Assembly (NCBI GenBank): GCA_964057225.1
Contig: OZ059894.1
Span: forward strand, 11,480,131 to 11,544,130
DNA from: Auanema rhodensis
Taxonomy: Eukaryota; Nematoda; Chromadorea; Rhabditida; Rhabditidae
Length of the DNA stretch: 64,000 nt
Direction of reading: 5' to 3'
A program made the translations under genes and the position numbers. This document shows positions 9,941 to 24,110 of this stretch, piece after piece (the stretch's first letter is position 1; every line of letters begins with the position of its first letter). The notes under the pieces were generated by a model. That model was not told the DNA's origin and made no database searches. It was given only the letters and a program-made list of their open reading frames with translations.

Positions 9941-10129
9941 GGGAATGGGCCGTTCCCGCCAGCAGTGCAAGAGCGGGTCGACCCGTGAGGTGGAGCTAGC
10001 AAGCCAGCATCTACCTCAAGTCTCAAAAATCGGTTAACCTTATTGTGAACCAATGGAACACATATCGAAGGTTAATTCGATAAGAACGATTACTACACTT
10101 TGATCTTAGCCAAAAGGCCGAGAAGCGAT
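9941..10129 (-). ncRNA. U2 snRNA, unit 4
   Basis: Intact 189-nt copy. Confidence 0.96.
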
Positions 10130-10571
10130 ACAGCATAGCCATGAGTATCAAAGACATCAAGCAAATGTATCGTACTTGTTACGAGTGCACTCTCTCATTT
10201 GAATATAAAAGTGTGGTTTGACAATCTTGACTGTACAGGTCATAAATGGCTCATATAAACTGTGGATTTACTCAACTTTTGGACTTATTTTTTTCTTATT
10301 CGAAGCGCTGCACTTTTTTCTATTCTTTTTATTCAAATACTTGTATATAGTTTTATATGTACGGTTGCAAAGTTTCCGAATATTTTATATATTTTTATAC
10401 AATAATTAGGAGAAGGTTAATACAATGAAATCTCCCAACTTTACAGTGTTTGTATTGCTTACAGTATCTAGAACAACCACTCTTGTAATATTAGAGCACA
10501 TATCAATCAACAACTTTTTCTAGTTATCAAAGCTTTTTTATTTCTTCAAGATATTTCAAATAAAATATAAA

Positions 10572-10690
10572 AGCTTACGACACCCGGGATTCCCAAGCCG
10601 TCTCCGATCCAAGTACTAACCGGGCCCAACGTTGCTTGACTTGCCAGATCGGACGGGATGGCGTACTTTCAACGTGGTATGGTCGTAAGC
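10572..10690 (-). rRNA. 5S rRNA, unit 4 (single)
   Basis: A-type immediate flanks (aagatattt, caatgtta). Confidence 0.96.
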
Positions 10691-10832
10691 AATGTTATAT
10701 TCTTCATTATCAGTTATATCACTCTAAATCTTGTTGTTAATAGTTAGGACCACAAAGAAAACAACAGGAACAGTAACAATAACAAAAAAAATTTTTTTTT
10801 CACCTATGTGTCTAAAGGTTAGCCATGTATCC

Positions 10833-10880
<48 letters not shown>

Positions 10881-12057
10881 ACAGTAAAAAGTCCAATCAA
10901 GAGAGAAATTTTTTCAACACATAGTTGTTTTTTTTTTAAATATCATTGTTTTTCCTCATAACTCGGTTTAAACTCGTTCTAACCCGTTGCAATACGTCTA
11001 GAAAGTCTTTATAACATGCATATGTATGATAGAACTTCATATTTATTGTAATAGAAAATTTTATTTTCAGACGTCTTGGTTAACAATGATATGTTTTACC
11101 CCCTTATAATTTTTATCATAATGTTCCTTATACGGAACGCTCAATGAAACTTGCTTCCAGAAAAATTTCTTTCTATTTTTTCTTCATATGTACGTAGATA
11201 CTATAGAGAACTATGATAGAAAACTTTAACATTCACGAAATCATCATTTCTCATTACGCTACGGAGGTTTAAAAAGCTGTGTTTTACCTTATAATAGACC
11301 GGAAAACCCTTGTGTTAAAACTGGACCGTTTTTACACATATAAAAATGTCCCGTATTCGGGACCCTAATGTAACTTTTGATTCCCTATATTTTTTTTCAT
11401 GAAATTTACAATCTACTGTAGAAAGAAGAATTATTTTTATAAAAACTGTAAATTTTTGAAAAATGAAAACAAAACGAAAACAAAAACAACTTTTTTTTGA
11501 ACATTTTCTCACACAAGGGTCCCCCCTTACCTACTTTTTTTCTCATTACTCGTTTCAACCTCATCCGATCACTCTGCAAACATGTTTAATCGTTCTAACT
11601 TGTTGAAATACGTCTTAAAAGTCTAAACAACATGCATATGCATAATAGAAACCACCCGAATAGGCCCCCACGCACTAAACGAGATATATACATTACCAGT
11701 ATAGTAATAGAACACATATTGAAGATTAATTCGATAAGAACAATTTATTGACGTAGAGAATGTTTGTTCCGAAAAACTACAATATTAAACTATAAAAGTA
11801 ACAAAAGCGTAGAGGCAGCAAAGACATGAATAAACATAAATGTAAATACAGAATTACCAGGTAGTACATAAGTATGACAAAAAATTATAAGAAAGCCATG
11901 AAAATAGAAGGTTTGTGAACAAATGAGAGGTACATCTTTGATCGTATAGTCATTTCTAAACCGTTCGTATGCTGCAGCATCGTCATAAGCGTCACTCAAG
12001 TTGAATTTCCATGTGTACTACACGATTTTCATTCTTATTGTTACATTCTTTCCCTGA

Positions 12058-12246
12058 GGGAATGGGCCGTTCCCGCCAGCAGTGCAAGAGCGGGTCGACC
12101 CGTGAGGTGGAGCTAGCAAGCCAGCATCTACCTCAAGTCTCAAAAATCGGTTAACCTTATTGTGAACCAATGGAACACATATCGAAGGTTAATTCGATAA
12201 GAACGATTACTACACTTTGATCTTAGCCAAAAGGCCGAGAAGCGAT
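12058..12246 (-). ncRNA. U2 snRNA, unit 5
   Basis: Intact 189-nt copy. Confidence 0.96.
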
Positions 12247-12688
12247 ACAGCATAGCCATGAGTATCAAAGACATCAAGCAAATGTATCGTACTTGTTACG
12301 AGTGCACTCTCTCATTTGAATATAAAAGTGTGGTTTGACAATCTTGACTGTACAGGTCATAAATGGCTCATATAAACTGTGGATTTACTCAACTTTTGGA
12401 CTTATTTTTTTCTTATTCGAAGCGCTGCACTTTTTTCTATTCTTTTTATTCAAATACTTGTATATAGTTTTATATGTACGGTTGCAAAGTTTCCGAATAT
12501 TTTATATATTTTTATACAATAATTAGGAGAAGGTTAATACAATGAAATCTCCCAACTTTACAGTGTTTGTATTGCTTACAGTATCTAGAACAACCACTCT
12601 TGTAATATTAGAGCACATATCAATCAACAACTTTTTCTAGTTATCAAAGCTTTTTTATTTCTTCAAGATATTTCAAATAAAATATAAA

Positions 12689-12807
12689 AGCTTACGACAC
12701 CCGGGATTCCCAAGCCGTCTCCGATCCAAGTACTAACCGGGCCCAACGTTGCTTGACTTGCCAGATCGGACGGGATGGCGTACTTTCAACGTGGTATGGT
12801 CGTAAGC
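12689..12807 (-). rRNA. 5S rRNA, unit 5 copy A
   Basis: A-type flanks. Confidence 0.96.
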
Positions 12808-13048
12808 AATGTTATATTCTTCATTATCAGTTATATCACTCTAAATCTTGTTGTTAATAGTTAGGACCACAAAGAAAACAACAGGAACAGTAACAAATGA
12901 AATGCCCAAACTTTACAGTGTTCGAGTTATTTACAGTATCTAAGACTACCTCTGTCGTGTTATTAGAGCAAACATTCGATTAACAACAACTTTTTTTTAG
13001 TTATCAAAGCTTTTTTATTTCTTCAAAAAATTTCAAATAAAATATAAA

Positions 13049-13167
13049 AGCTTACGACACCCGGGATTCCCAAGCCGTCTCCGATCCAAGTACTAACCGG
13101 GCCCAACGTTGCTTGACTTGCCAGATCGGACGGGATGGCGTACTTTCAACGTGGTATGGTCGTAAGC
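13049..13167 (-). rRNA. 5S rRNA, unit 5 copy B
   Basis: B-type flanks. Confidence 0.96.
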
Positions 13168-13309
13168 AATGTCATATTCTTCATTATCAGTTATATCACT
13201 CTAAATCTTGTTGTTAATAGATACGACCACAAAGAAAACAACAGGAACAGTAACAATAACAAAAAAAAATTTTTTTTCACCTATGTGTCTAAAGGTTAGC
13301 CATGTATCC

Positions 13310-13357
<48 letters not shown>

Positions 13358-14534
13358 ACAGTAAAAAGTCCAATCAAGAGAGAAATTTTTTCAACACATA
13401 GTTGTTTTTTTTTTAAATATCATTGTTTTTCCTCATAACTCGGTTTAAACTCGTTCTAACCCGTTGAAATACGTCTAGAAAGTCTTTATAACATGCATAT
13501 GTATGATAGAACTTCATATTTATTGTAATAGAAAATTTTATTTTCAGACGTCTTGGTTAACAATGATATGTTTTACCCCCTTATAATTTTTATCATAATG
13601 TTCCTTATACGGAACGCTCAATGAAACTTGCTTCCAGAAAAATTTCTTTCTATTTTTTCTTCATATGTACGTAGATACTATAGAGAACTATGATAGAAAA
13701 CTTTAACATTCACGAAATCATCATTTCTCATTACGCTACGGAGGTTTAAAAAGCTGTGTTTTACCTTATAATAGACCGGAAAACCCTTGTGTTAAAACTG
13801 GACCGTTTTTACACATATAAAAATGTCCCGTATTCGGGACCCTAATGTAACTTTTGATTCCCTATATTTTTTTTCATGAAATTTACAATCTACTGTAGAA
13901 AGAAGAATTATTTTTATAAAAACTGTAAATTTTTGAAAAATGAAAACAAAACGAAAACAAAAACAACTTTTTTTTGAACATTTTCTCACACAAGGGTCCC
14001 CCCTTACCTACTTTTTTTCTCATTACTCGTTTCAACCTCATCCGATCACTCTGCAAACATGTTTAATCGTTCTAACTTGTTGAAATACGTCTTAAAAGTC
14101 TAAACAACATGCATATGCATAATAGAAACCACCCGAATAGGCCCCCACGCACTAAACGAGATATATACATTACCAGTATAGTAATAGAACACATATTGAA
14201 GATTAATTCGATAAGAACAATTTATTGACGTAGAGAATGTTTGTTCCGAAAAACTACAATATTAAACTATAAAAGTAACAAAAGCGTAGAGGCAGCAAAG
14301 ACATGAATAAACATAAATGTAAATACAGAATTACCAGGTAGTACATAAGTATGACAAAAAATTATAAGAAAGCCATGAAAATAGAAGGTTTGTGAACAAA
14401 TGAGAGGTACATCTTTGATCGTATAGTCATTTCTAAACCGTTCGTATGCTGCAGCATCGTCATAAGCGTCACTCAAGTTGAATTTCCATGTGTACTACAC
14501 GATTTTCATTCTTATTGTTACATTCTTTCCCTGA

Positions 14535-14723
14535 GGGAATGGGCCGTTCCCGCCAGCAGTGCAAGAGCGGGTCGACCCGTGAGGTGGAGCTAGCAAGCCA
14601 GCATCTACCTCAAGTCTCAAAAATCGGTTAACCTTATTGTGAACCAATGGAACACATATCGAAGGTTAATTCGATAAGAACGATTACTACACTTTGATCT
14701 TAGCCAAAAGGCCGAGAAGCGAT
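14535..14723 (-). ncRNA. U2 snRNA, unit 6
   Basis: Intact 189-nt copy. Confidence 0.96.
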
Positions 14724-15165
14724 ACAGCATAGCCATGAGTATCAAAGACATCAAGCAAATGTATCGTACTTGTTACGAGTGCACTCTCTCATTTGAATAT
14801 AAAAGTGTGGTTTGACAATCTTGACTGTACAGGTCATAAATGGCTCATATAAACTGTGGATTTACTCAACTTTTGGACTTATTTTTTTCTTATTCGAAGC
14901 GCTGCACTTTTTTCTATTCTTTTTATTCAAATACTTGTATATAGTTTTATATGTACGGTTGCAAAGTTTCCGAATATTTTATATATTTTTATACAATAAT
15001 TAGGAGAAGGTTAATACAATGAAATCTCCCAACTTTACAGTGTTTGTATTGCTTACAGTATCTAGAACAACCACTCTTGTAATATTAGAGCACATATCAA
15101 TCAACAACTTTTTCTAGTTATCAAAGCTTTTTTATTTCTTCAAGATATTTCAAATAAAATATAAA

Positions 15166-15284
15166 AGCTTACGACACCCGGGATTCCCAAGCCGTCTCCG
15201 ATCCAAGTACTAACCGGGCCCAACGTTGCTTGACTTGCCAGATCGGACGGGATGGCGTACTTTCAACGTGGTATGGTCGTAAGC
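15166..15284 (-). rRNA. 5S rRNA, unit 6 copy A
   Basis: A-type flanks. Confidence 0.96.
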
Positions 15285-15525
15285 AATGTTATATTCTTCA
15301 TTATCAGTTATATCACTCTAAATCTTGTTGTTAATAGTTAGGACCACAAAGAAAACAACAGGAACAGTAACAAATGAAATGCCCAAACTTTACAGTGTTC
15401 GAGTTATTTACAGTATCTAAGACTACCTCTGTCGTGTTATTAGAGCAAACATTCGATTAACAACAACTTTTTTTTAGTTATCAAAGCTTTTTTATTTCTT
15501 CAAAAAATTTCAAATAAAATATAAA

Positions 15526-15644
15526 AGCTTACGACACCCGGGATTCCCAAGCCGTCTCCGATCCAAGTACTAACCGGGCCCAACGTTGCTTGACTTGCCA
15601 GATCGGACGGGATGGCGTACTTTCAACGTGGTATGGTCGTAAGC
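15526..15644 (-). rRNA. 5S rRNA, unit 6 copy B
   Basis: B-type flanks. Confidence 0.96.
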
Positions 15645-16989
15645 AATGTCATATTCTTCATTATCAGTTATATCACTCTAAATCTTGTTGTTAATAGATA
15701 CGACCACAAAGAAAACAACAGGAACAGTAACAATAACAAAAAAAATTTTTTTTTCACCTATGTGTCTAAAGGTTAGCCATGTATCCGTTTATATATATAT
15801 ATATATATATCAACAGTAAAAAGTCCAATCAAGAGAGAAATTTTTTCAACACATAGTTGTTTTTTTTTTAAATATCATTGTTTTTCCTCATAACTCGGTT
15901 TAAACTCGTTCTAACCCGTTGAAATACGTCTAGAAAGTCTTTATAACATGCATATGTATGATAGAACTTCATATTTATTGTAATAGAAAATTTTATTTTC
16001 AGACGTCTTGGTTAACAATGATATGTTTTACCCCCTTATAATTTTTATCATAATGTTCCTTATACGGAACGCTCAATGAAACTTGCTTCCAGAAAAATTT
16101 CTTTCTATTTTTTCTTCATATGTACGTAGATACTATAGAGAACTATGATAGAAAACTTTAACATTCACGAAATCATCATTTCTCATTACGCTACGGAGGT
16201 TTAAAAAGCTGTGTTTTACCTTATAATAGACCGGAAAACCCTTGTGTTAAAACTGGACCGTTTTTACACATATAAAAATGTCCCGTATTCGGGACCCTAA
16301 TGTAACTTTTGATTCCCTATATTTTTTTTCATGAAATTTACAATCTACTGTAGAAAGAAGAATTATTTTTATAAAAACTGTAAATTTTTGAAAAATGAAA
16401 ACAAAACGAAAACAAAAACAACTTTTTTTTGAACATTTTCTCACACAAGGGTCCCCCCTTACCTACTTTTTTTCTCATTACTCGTTTCAACCTCATCCGA
16501 TCACTCTGCAAACATGTTTAATCGTTCTAACTTGTTGAAATACGTCTTAAAAGTCTAAACAACATGCATATGCATAATAGAAACCACCCGAATAGGCCCC
16601 CACGCACTAAACGAGATATATACATTACCAGTATAGTAATAGAACACATATTGAAGATTAATTCGATAAGAACAATTTATTGACGTAGAGAATGTTTGTT
16701 CCGAAAAACTACAATATTAAACTATAAAAGTAACAAAAGCGTAGAGGCAGCAAAGACATGAATAAACATAAATGTAAATACAGAATTACCAGGTAGTACA
16801 TAAGTATGACAAAAAATTATAAGAAAGCCATGAAAATAGAAGGTTTGTGAACAAATGAGAGGTACATCTTTGATCGTATAGTCATTTCTAAACCGTTCGT
16901 ATGCTGCAGCATCGTCATAAGCGTCACTCAAGTTGAATTTCCATGTGTACTACACGATTTTCATTCTTATTGTTACATTCTTTCCCTGA

Positions 16990-17178
16990 GGGAATGGGCC
17001 GTTCCCGCCAGCAGTGCAAGAGCGGGTCGACCCGTGAGGTGGAGCTAGCAAGCCAGCATCTACCTCAAGTCTCAAAAATCGGTTAACCTTATTGTGAACC
17101 AATGGAACACATATCGAAGGTTAATTCGATAAGAACGATTACTACACTTTGATCTTAGCCAAAAGGCCGAGAAGCGAT
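16990..17178 (-). ncRNA. U2 snRNA, unit 7
   Basis: Intact 189-nt copy. Confidence 0.96.
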
Positions 17179-17620
17179 ACAGCATAGCCATGAGTATCAA
17201 AGACATCAAGCAAATGTATCGTACTTGTTACGAGTGCACTCTCTCATTTGAATATAAAAGTGTGGTTTGACAATCTTGACTGTACAGGTCATAAATGGCT
17301 CATATAAACTGTGGATTTACTCAACTTTTGGACTTATTTTTTTCTTATTCGAAGCGCTGCACTTTTTTCTATTCTTTTTATTCAAATACTTGTATATAGT
17401 TTTATATGTACGGTTGCAAAGTTTCCGAATATTTTATATATTTTTATACAATAATTAGGAGAAGGTTAATACAATGAAATCTCCCAACTTTACAGTGTTT
17501 GTATTGCTTACAGTATCTAGAACAACCACTCTTGTAATATTAGAGCACATATCAATCAACAACTTTTTCTAGTTATCAAAGCTTTTTTATTTCTTCAAGA
17601 TATTTCAAATAAAATATAAA

Positions 17621-17739
17621 AGCTTACGACACCCGGGATTCCCAAGCCGTCTCCGATCCAAGTACTAACCGGGCCCAACGTTGCTTGACTTGCCAGATCG
17701 GACGGGATGGCGTACTTTCAACGTGGTATGGTCGTAAGC
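17621..17739 (-). rRNA. 5S rRNA, unit 7 (single)
   Basis: A-type immediate flanks. Confidence 0.96.
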
Positions 17740-17881
17740 AATGTTATATTCTTCATTATCAGTTATATCACTCTAAATCTTGTTGTTAATAGTTAGGACC
17801 ACAAAGAAAACAACAGGAACAGTAACAATAACAAAAAAAATTTTTTTTTCACCTATGTGTCTAAAGGTTAGCCATGTATCC

Positions 17882-17927
<46 letters not shown>

Positions 17928-19104
17928 ACAGTAAAAAGTCCAATCAAGAGAGAAATTTTTTCAACACATAGTTGTTTTTTTTTTAAATATCATTGTTTTT
18001 CCTCATAACTCGGTTTAAACTCGTTCTAACCCGTTGAAATACGTCTAGAAAGTCTTTATAACATGCATATGTATGATAGAACTTCATATTTATTGTAATA
18101 GAAAATTTTATTTTCAGACGTCTTGGTTAACAATGATATGTTTTACCCCCTTATAATTTTTATCATAATGTTCCTTATACGGAACGCTCAATGAAACTTG
18201 CTTCCAGAAAAATTTCTTTCTATTTTTTCTTCATATGTACGTAGATACTATAGAGAACTATGATAGAAAACTTTAACATTCACGAAATCATCATTTCTCA
18301 TTACGCTACGGAGGTTTAAAAAGCTGTGTTTTACCTTATAATAGACCGGAAAACCCTTGTGTTAAAACTGGACCGTTTTTACACATATAAAAATGTCCCG
18401 TATTCGGGACCCTAATGTAACTTTTGATTCCCTATATTTTTTTTCATGAAATTTACAATCTACTGTAGAAAGAAGAATTATTTTTATAAAAACTGTAAAT
18501 TTTTGAAAAATGAAAACAAAACGAAAACAAAAACAACTTTTTTTTGAACATTTTCTCACACAAGGGTCCCCCCTTACCTACTTTTTTTCTCATTACTCGT
18601 TTCAACCTCATCCGATCACTCTGCAAACATGTTTAATCGTTCTAACTTGTTGAAATACGTCTTAAAAGTCTAAACAACATGCATATGCATAATAGAAACC
18701 ACCCGAATAGGCCCCCACGCACTAAACGAGATATATACATTACCAGTATAGTAATAGAACACATATTGAAGATTAATTCGATAAGAACAATTTATTGACG
18801 TAGAGAATGTTTGTTCCGAAAAACTACAATATTAAACTATAAAAGTAACAAAAGCGTAGAGGCAGCAAAGACATGAATAAACATAAATGTAAATACAGAA
18901 TTACCAGGTAGTACATAAGTATGACAAAAAATTATAAGAAAGCCATGAAAATAGAAGGTTTGTGAACAAATGAGAGGTACATCTTTGATCGTATAGTCAT
19001 TTCTAAACCGTTCGTATGCTGCAGCATCGTCATAAGCGTCACTCAAGTTGAATTTCCATGTGTACTACACGATTTTCATTCTTATTGTTACATTCTTTCC
19101 CTGA

Positions 19105-19293
19105 GGGAATGGGCCGTTCCCGCCAGCAGTGCAAGAGCGGGTCGACCCGTGAGGTGGAGCTAGCAAGCCAGCATCTACCTCAAGTCTCAAAAATCGGTTA
19201 ACCTTATTGTGAACCAATGGAACACATATCGAAGGTTAATTCGATAAGAACGATTACTACACTTTGATCTTAGCCAAAAGGCCGAGAAGCGAT
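19105..19293 (-). ncRNA. U2 snRNA, unit 8
   Basis: Intact 189-nt copy. Confidence 0.96.
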
Positions 19294-19735
19294 ACAGCAT
19301 AGCCATGAGTATCAAAGACATCAAGCAAATGTATCGTACTTGTTACGAGTGCACTCTCTCATTTGAATATAAAAGTGTGGTTTGACAATCTTGACTGTAC
19401 AGGTCATAAATGGCTCATATAAACTGTGGATTTACTCAACTTTTGGACTTATTTTTTTCTTATTCGAAGCGCTGCACTTTTTTCTATTCTTTTTATTCAA
19501 ATACTTGTATATAGTTTTATATGTACGGTTGCAAAGTTTCCGAATATTTTATATATTTTTATACAATAATTAGGAGAAGGTTAATACAATGAAATCTCCC
19601 AACTTTACAGTGTTTGTATTGCTTACAGTATCTAGAACAACCACTCTTGTAATATTAGAGCACATATCAATCAACAACTTTTTCTAGTTATCAAAGCTTT
19701 TTTATTTCTTCAAGATATTTCAAATAAAATATAAA

Positions 19736-19854
19736 AGCTTACGACACCCGGGATTCCCAAGCCGTCTCCGATCCAAGTACTAACCGGGCCCAACGTTGCT
19801 TGACTTGCCAGATCGGACGGGATGGCGTACTTTCAACGTGGTATGGTCGTAAGC
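19736..19854 (-). rRNA. 5S rRNA, unit 8 copy A
   Basis: A-type flanks. Confidence 0.96.
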
Positions 19855-20095
19855 AATGTTATATTCTTCATTATCAGTTATATCACTCTAAATCTTGTTG
19901 TTAATAGTTAGGACCACAAAGAAAACAACAGGAACAGTAACAAATGAAATGCCCAAACTTTACAGTGTTCGAGTTATTTACAGTATCTAAGACTACCTCT
20001 GTCGTGTTATTAGAGCAAACATTCGATTAACAACAACTTTTTTTTAGTTATCAAAGCTTTTTTATTTCTTCAAAAAATTTCAAATAAAATATAAA

Positions 20096-20214
20096 AGCTT
20101 ACGACACCCGGGATTCCCAAGCCGTCTCCGATCCAAGTACTAACCGGGCCCAACGTTGCTTGACTTGCCAGATCGGACGGGATGGCGTACTTTCAACGTG
20201 GTATGGTCGTAAGC
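20096..20214 (-). rRNA. 5S rRNA, unit 8 copy B
   Basis: B-type flanks. Confidence 0.96.
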
Positions 20215-20356
20215 AATGTCATATTCTTCATTATCAGTTATATCACTCTAAATCTTGTTGTTAATAGATACGACCACAAAGAAAACAACAGGAACAGTAA
20301 CAATAACAAAAAAAATTTTTTTTTCACCTATGTGTCTAAAGGTTAGCCATGTATCC

Positions 20357-20390
<34 letters not shown>

Positions 20391-21567
20391 ACAGTAAAAA
20401 GTCCAATCAAGAGAGAAATTTTTTCAACACATAGTTGTTTTTTTTTTAAATATCATTGTTTTTCCTCATAACTCGGTTTAAACTCGTTCTAACCCGTTGA
20501 AATACGTCTAGAAAGTCTTTATAACATGCATATGTATGATAGAACTTCATATTTATTGTAATAGAAAATTTTATTTTCAGACGTCTTGGTTAACAATGAT
20601 ATGTTTTACCCCCTTATAATTTTTATCATAATGTTCCTTATACGGAACGCTCAATGAAACTTGCTTCCAGAAAAATTTCTTTCTATTTTTTCTTCATATG
20701 TACGTAGATACTATAGAGAACTATGATAGAAAACTTTAACATTCACGAAATCATCATTTCTCATTACGCTACGGAGGTTTAAAAAGCTGTGTTTTACCTT
20801 ATAATAGACCGGAAAACCCTTGTGTTAAAACTGGACCGTTTTTACACATATAAAAATGTCCCGTATTCGGGACCCTAATGTAACTTTTGATTCCCTATAT
20901 TTTTTTTCATGAAATTTACAATCTACTGTAGAAAGAAGAATTATTTTTATAAAAACTGTAAATTTTTGAAAAATGAAAACAAAACGAAAACAAAAACAAC
21001 TTTTTTTTGAACATTTTCTCACACAAGGGTCCCCCCTTACCTACTTTTTTTCTCATTACTCGTTTCAACCTCATCCGATCACTCTGCAAACATGTTTAAT
21101 CGTTCTAACTTGTTGAAATACGTCTTAAAAGTCTAAACAACATGCATATGCATAATAGAAACCACCCGAATAGGCCCCCACGCACTAAACGAGATATATA
21201 CATTACCAGTATAGTAATAGAACACATATTGAAGATTAATTCGATAAGAACAATTTATTGACGTAGAGAATGTTTGTTCCGAAAAACTACAATATTAAAC
21301 TATAAAAGTAACAAAAGCGTAGAGGCAGCAAAGACATGAATAAACATAAATGTAAATACAGAATTACCAGGTAGTACATAAGTATGACAAAAAATTATAA
21401 GAAAGCCATGAAAATAGAAGGTTTGTGAACAAATGAGAGGTACATCTTTGATCGTATAGTCATTTCTAAACCGTTCGTATGCTGCAGCATCGTCATAAGC
21501 GTCACTCAAGTTGAATTTCCATGTGTACTACACGATTTTCATTCTTATTGTTACATTCTTTCCCTGA

Positions 21568-21756
21568 GGGAATGGGCCGTTCCCGCCAGCAGTGCAAGAG
21601 CGGGTCGACCCGTGAGGTGGAGCTAGCAAGCCAGCATCTACCTCAAGTCTCAAAAATCGGTTAACCTTATTGTGAACTAATGGAACACATATCGAAGGTT
21701 AATTCGATAAGAACGATTACTACACTTTGATCTTAGCCAAAAGGCCGAGAAGCGAT
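21568..21756 (-). ncRNA. U2 snRNA, unit 9 (nt 79 variant)
   Basis: 189 nt with one change: plus-strand base 21678 is t instead of c, making U2 nt 79 A instead of G (ATTAGTTCAC). It lies in the stem-loop IIb region and is unlikely to abolish function on its own. Confidence 0.95.
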
Positions 21757-22198
21757 ACAGCATAGCCATGAGTATCAAAGACATCAAGCAAATGTATTGT
21801 ACTTGTTACGAGTGCACTCTCTCATTTGAATATAAAAGTGTGGTTTGACAATCTTGACTGTACAGGTCATAAATGGCTCATATAAACTGTGGATTTACTC
21901 AACTTTTGGACTTATTTTTTTCTTATTCGAAGCGCTGCACTTTTTTCTATTCTTTTTATTCAAATACTTGTATATAGTTTTATATGTACGGTTGCAAAGT
22001 TTCCGAATATTTTATATATTTTTATACAATAATTAGGAGAAGGTTAATACAATGAAATCTCCCAACTTTACAGTGTTTGTATTGCTTACAGTATCTAGAA
22101 CAACCACTCTTGTAATATTAGAGCACATATCAATCAACAACTTTTTCTAGTTATCAAAGCTTTTTTATTTCTTCAAGATATTTCAAATAAAATATAAA

Positions 22199-22317
22199 AG
22201 CTTACGACACCCGGGATTCCCAAGCCGTCTCCGATCCAAGTACTAACCGGGCCCAACGTTGCTTGACTTGCCAGATCGGACGGGATGGCGTACTTTCAAC
22301 GTGGTATGGTCGTAAGC
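22199..22317 (-). rRNA. 5S rRNA, unit 9 copy A
   Basis: A-type flanks. Confidence 0.96.
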
Positions 22318-22558
22318 AATGTTATATTCTTCATTATCAGTTATATCACTCTAAATCTTGTTGTTAATAGTTAGGACCACAAAGAAAACAACAGGAACAG
22401 TAACAAATGAAATGCCCAAACTTTACAGTGTTCGAGTTATTTACAGTATCTAAGACTACCTCTGTCGTGTTATTAGAGCAAACATTCGATTAACAACAAC
22501 TTTTTTTTAGTTATCAAAGCTTTTTTATTTCTTCAAAAAATTTCAAATAAAATATAAA

Positions 22559-22677
22559 AGCTTACGACACCCGGGATTCCCAAGCCGTCTCCGATCCAAG
22601 TACTAACCGGGCCCAACGTTGCTTGACTTGCCAGATCGGACGGGATGGCGTACTTTCAACGTGGTATGGTCGTAAGC
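22559..22677 (-). rRNA. 5S rRNA, unit 9 copy B
   Basis: B-type flanks. Confidence 0.96.
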
Positions 22678-22819
22678 AATGTCATATTCTTCATTATCAG
22701 TTATATCACTCTAAATCTTGTTGTTAATAGATACGACCACAAAGAAAACAACAGGAACAGTAACAATAACAAAAAAAATTTTTTTTTCACCTATGTGTCT
22801 AAAGGTTAGCCATGTATCC

Positions 22820-22933
<114 letters not shown>

Positions 22934-24110
22934 ACAGTAAAAAGTCCAATCAAGAGAGAAATTTTTTCAACACATAGTTTTTTTTTTTTTAAATATCATT
23001 GTTTTTCCTCATAACTCGGTTTAAACTCGTTCTAACCCGTTGAAATACGTCTAGAAAGTCTTTATAACATGCATATGTATGATAGAACTTCATATTTATT
23101 GTAATAGAAAATTTTATTTTCAGACGTCTTGGTTAACAATGATATGTTTTACCCCCTTATAATTTTTATCATAATGTTCCTTATACGGAACGCTCAATGA
23201 AACTTGCTTCCAGAAAAATTTCTTTCTATTTTTTCTTCATATGTACGTAGATACTATAGAGAACTATGATAGAAAACTTTAACATTCACGAAATCATCAT
23301 TTCTCATTACGCTACGGAGGTTTAAAAAGCTGTGTTTTACCTTATAATAGACCGGAAAACCCTTGTGTTAAAACTGGACCGTTTTTACACATATAAAAAT
23401 GTCCCGTATTCGGGACCCTAATGTAACTTTTGATTCCCTATATTTTTTTTCATGAAATTTACAATCTACTGTAGAAAGAAGAATTATTTTTATAAAAACT
23501 GTAAATTTTTGAAAAATGAAAACAAAACGAAAACAAAAACAACTTTTTTTTGAACATTTTCTCACACAAGGGTCCCCCCTTACCTACTTTTTTTCTCATT
23601 ACTCGTTTCAACCTCATCCGATCACTCTGCAAACATGTTTAATCGTTCTAACTTGTTGAAATACGTCTTAAAAGTCTAAACAACATGCATATGCATAATA
23701 GAAACCACCCGAATAGGCCCCCACGCACTAAACGAGATATATACATTACCAGTATAGTAATAGAACACATATTGAAGATTAATTCGATAAGAACAATTTA
23801 TTGACGTAGAGAATGTTTGTTCCGAAAAACTACAATATTAAACTATAAAAGTAACAAAAGCGTAGAGGCAGCAAAGACATGAATAAACATAAATGTAAAT
23901 ACAGAATTACCAGGTAGTACATAAGTATGACAAAAAATTATAAGAAAGCCATGAAAATAGAAGGTTTGTGAACAAATGAGAGGTACATCTTTGATCGTAT
24001 AGTCATTTCTAAACCGTTCGTATGCTGCAGCATCGTCATAAGCGTCACTCAAGTTGAATTTCCATGTGTACTACACGATTTTCATTCTTATTGTTACATT
24101 CTTTCCCTGA

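Larger units (their letters stand above)
9941..12057 (-). repeat. Array unit 4 (2,117 bp, single 5S)
   Basis: One 5S with A-type flanks as far as ttaggacc, then B-type sequence (aataacaaaa). The exchange point therefore lies in the ccacaaagaaaac segment, different from unit 3. TA tract 10836-10878 (43 bp); private variant gttgcaata near 10988; decayed U2 fragment 11708-11745. Gene-less: 10130-10571, 10691-12057. Confidence 0.92.
12058..14534 (-). repeat. Array unit 5 (2,477 bp)
   Basis: Two 5S genes. The A/T run near 13260-13277 is shifted by one base (nine a then eight t), a variant shared only with unit 19 as far as I can see. TA tract 13313-13355 (43 bp); decayed U2 fragment 14185-14222. 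Gene-less: 12247-12688, 13168-14534. Confidence 0.92.
14535..16989 (-). repeat. Array unit 6 (2,455 bp)
   Basis: Two 5S genes; shortest TA tract among the units measured, 15790-15810 (21 bp); decayed U2 fragment 16640-16677. Gene-less: 14724-15165, 15645-16989. Confidence 0.92.
16990..19104 (-). repeat. Array unit 7 (2,115 bp, single 5S)
   Basis: One 5S with the same A-to-B exchange segment as unit 4 (ttaggacc then aataacaaaa). TA tract 17885-17925 (41 bp); decayed U2 fragment 18755-18792. Gene-less: 17179-17620, 17740-19104. Confidence 0.92.
19105..21567 (-). repeat. Array unit 8 (2,463 bp)
   Basis: Two 5S genes; TA tract 20360-20388 (29 bp); decayed U2 fragment 21218-21255. Gene-less: 19294-19735, 20215-21567. 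Confidence 0.92.
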
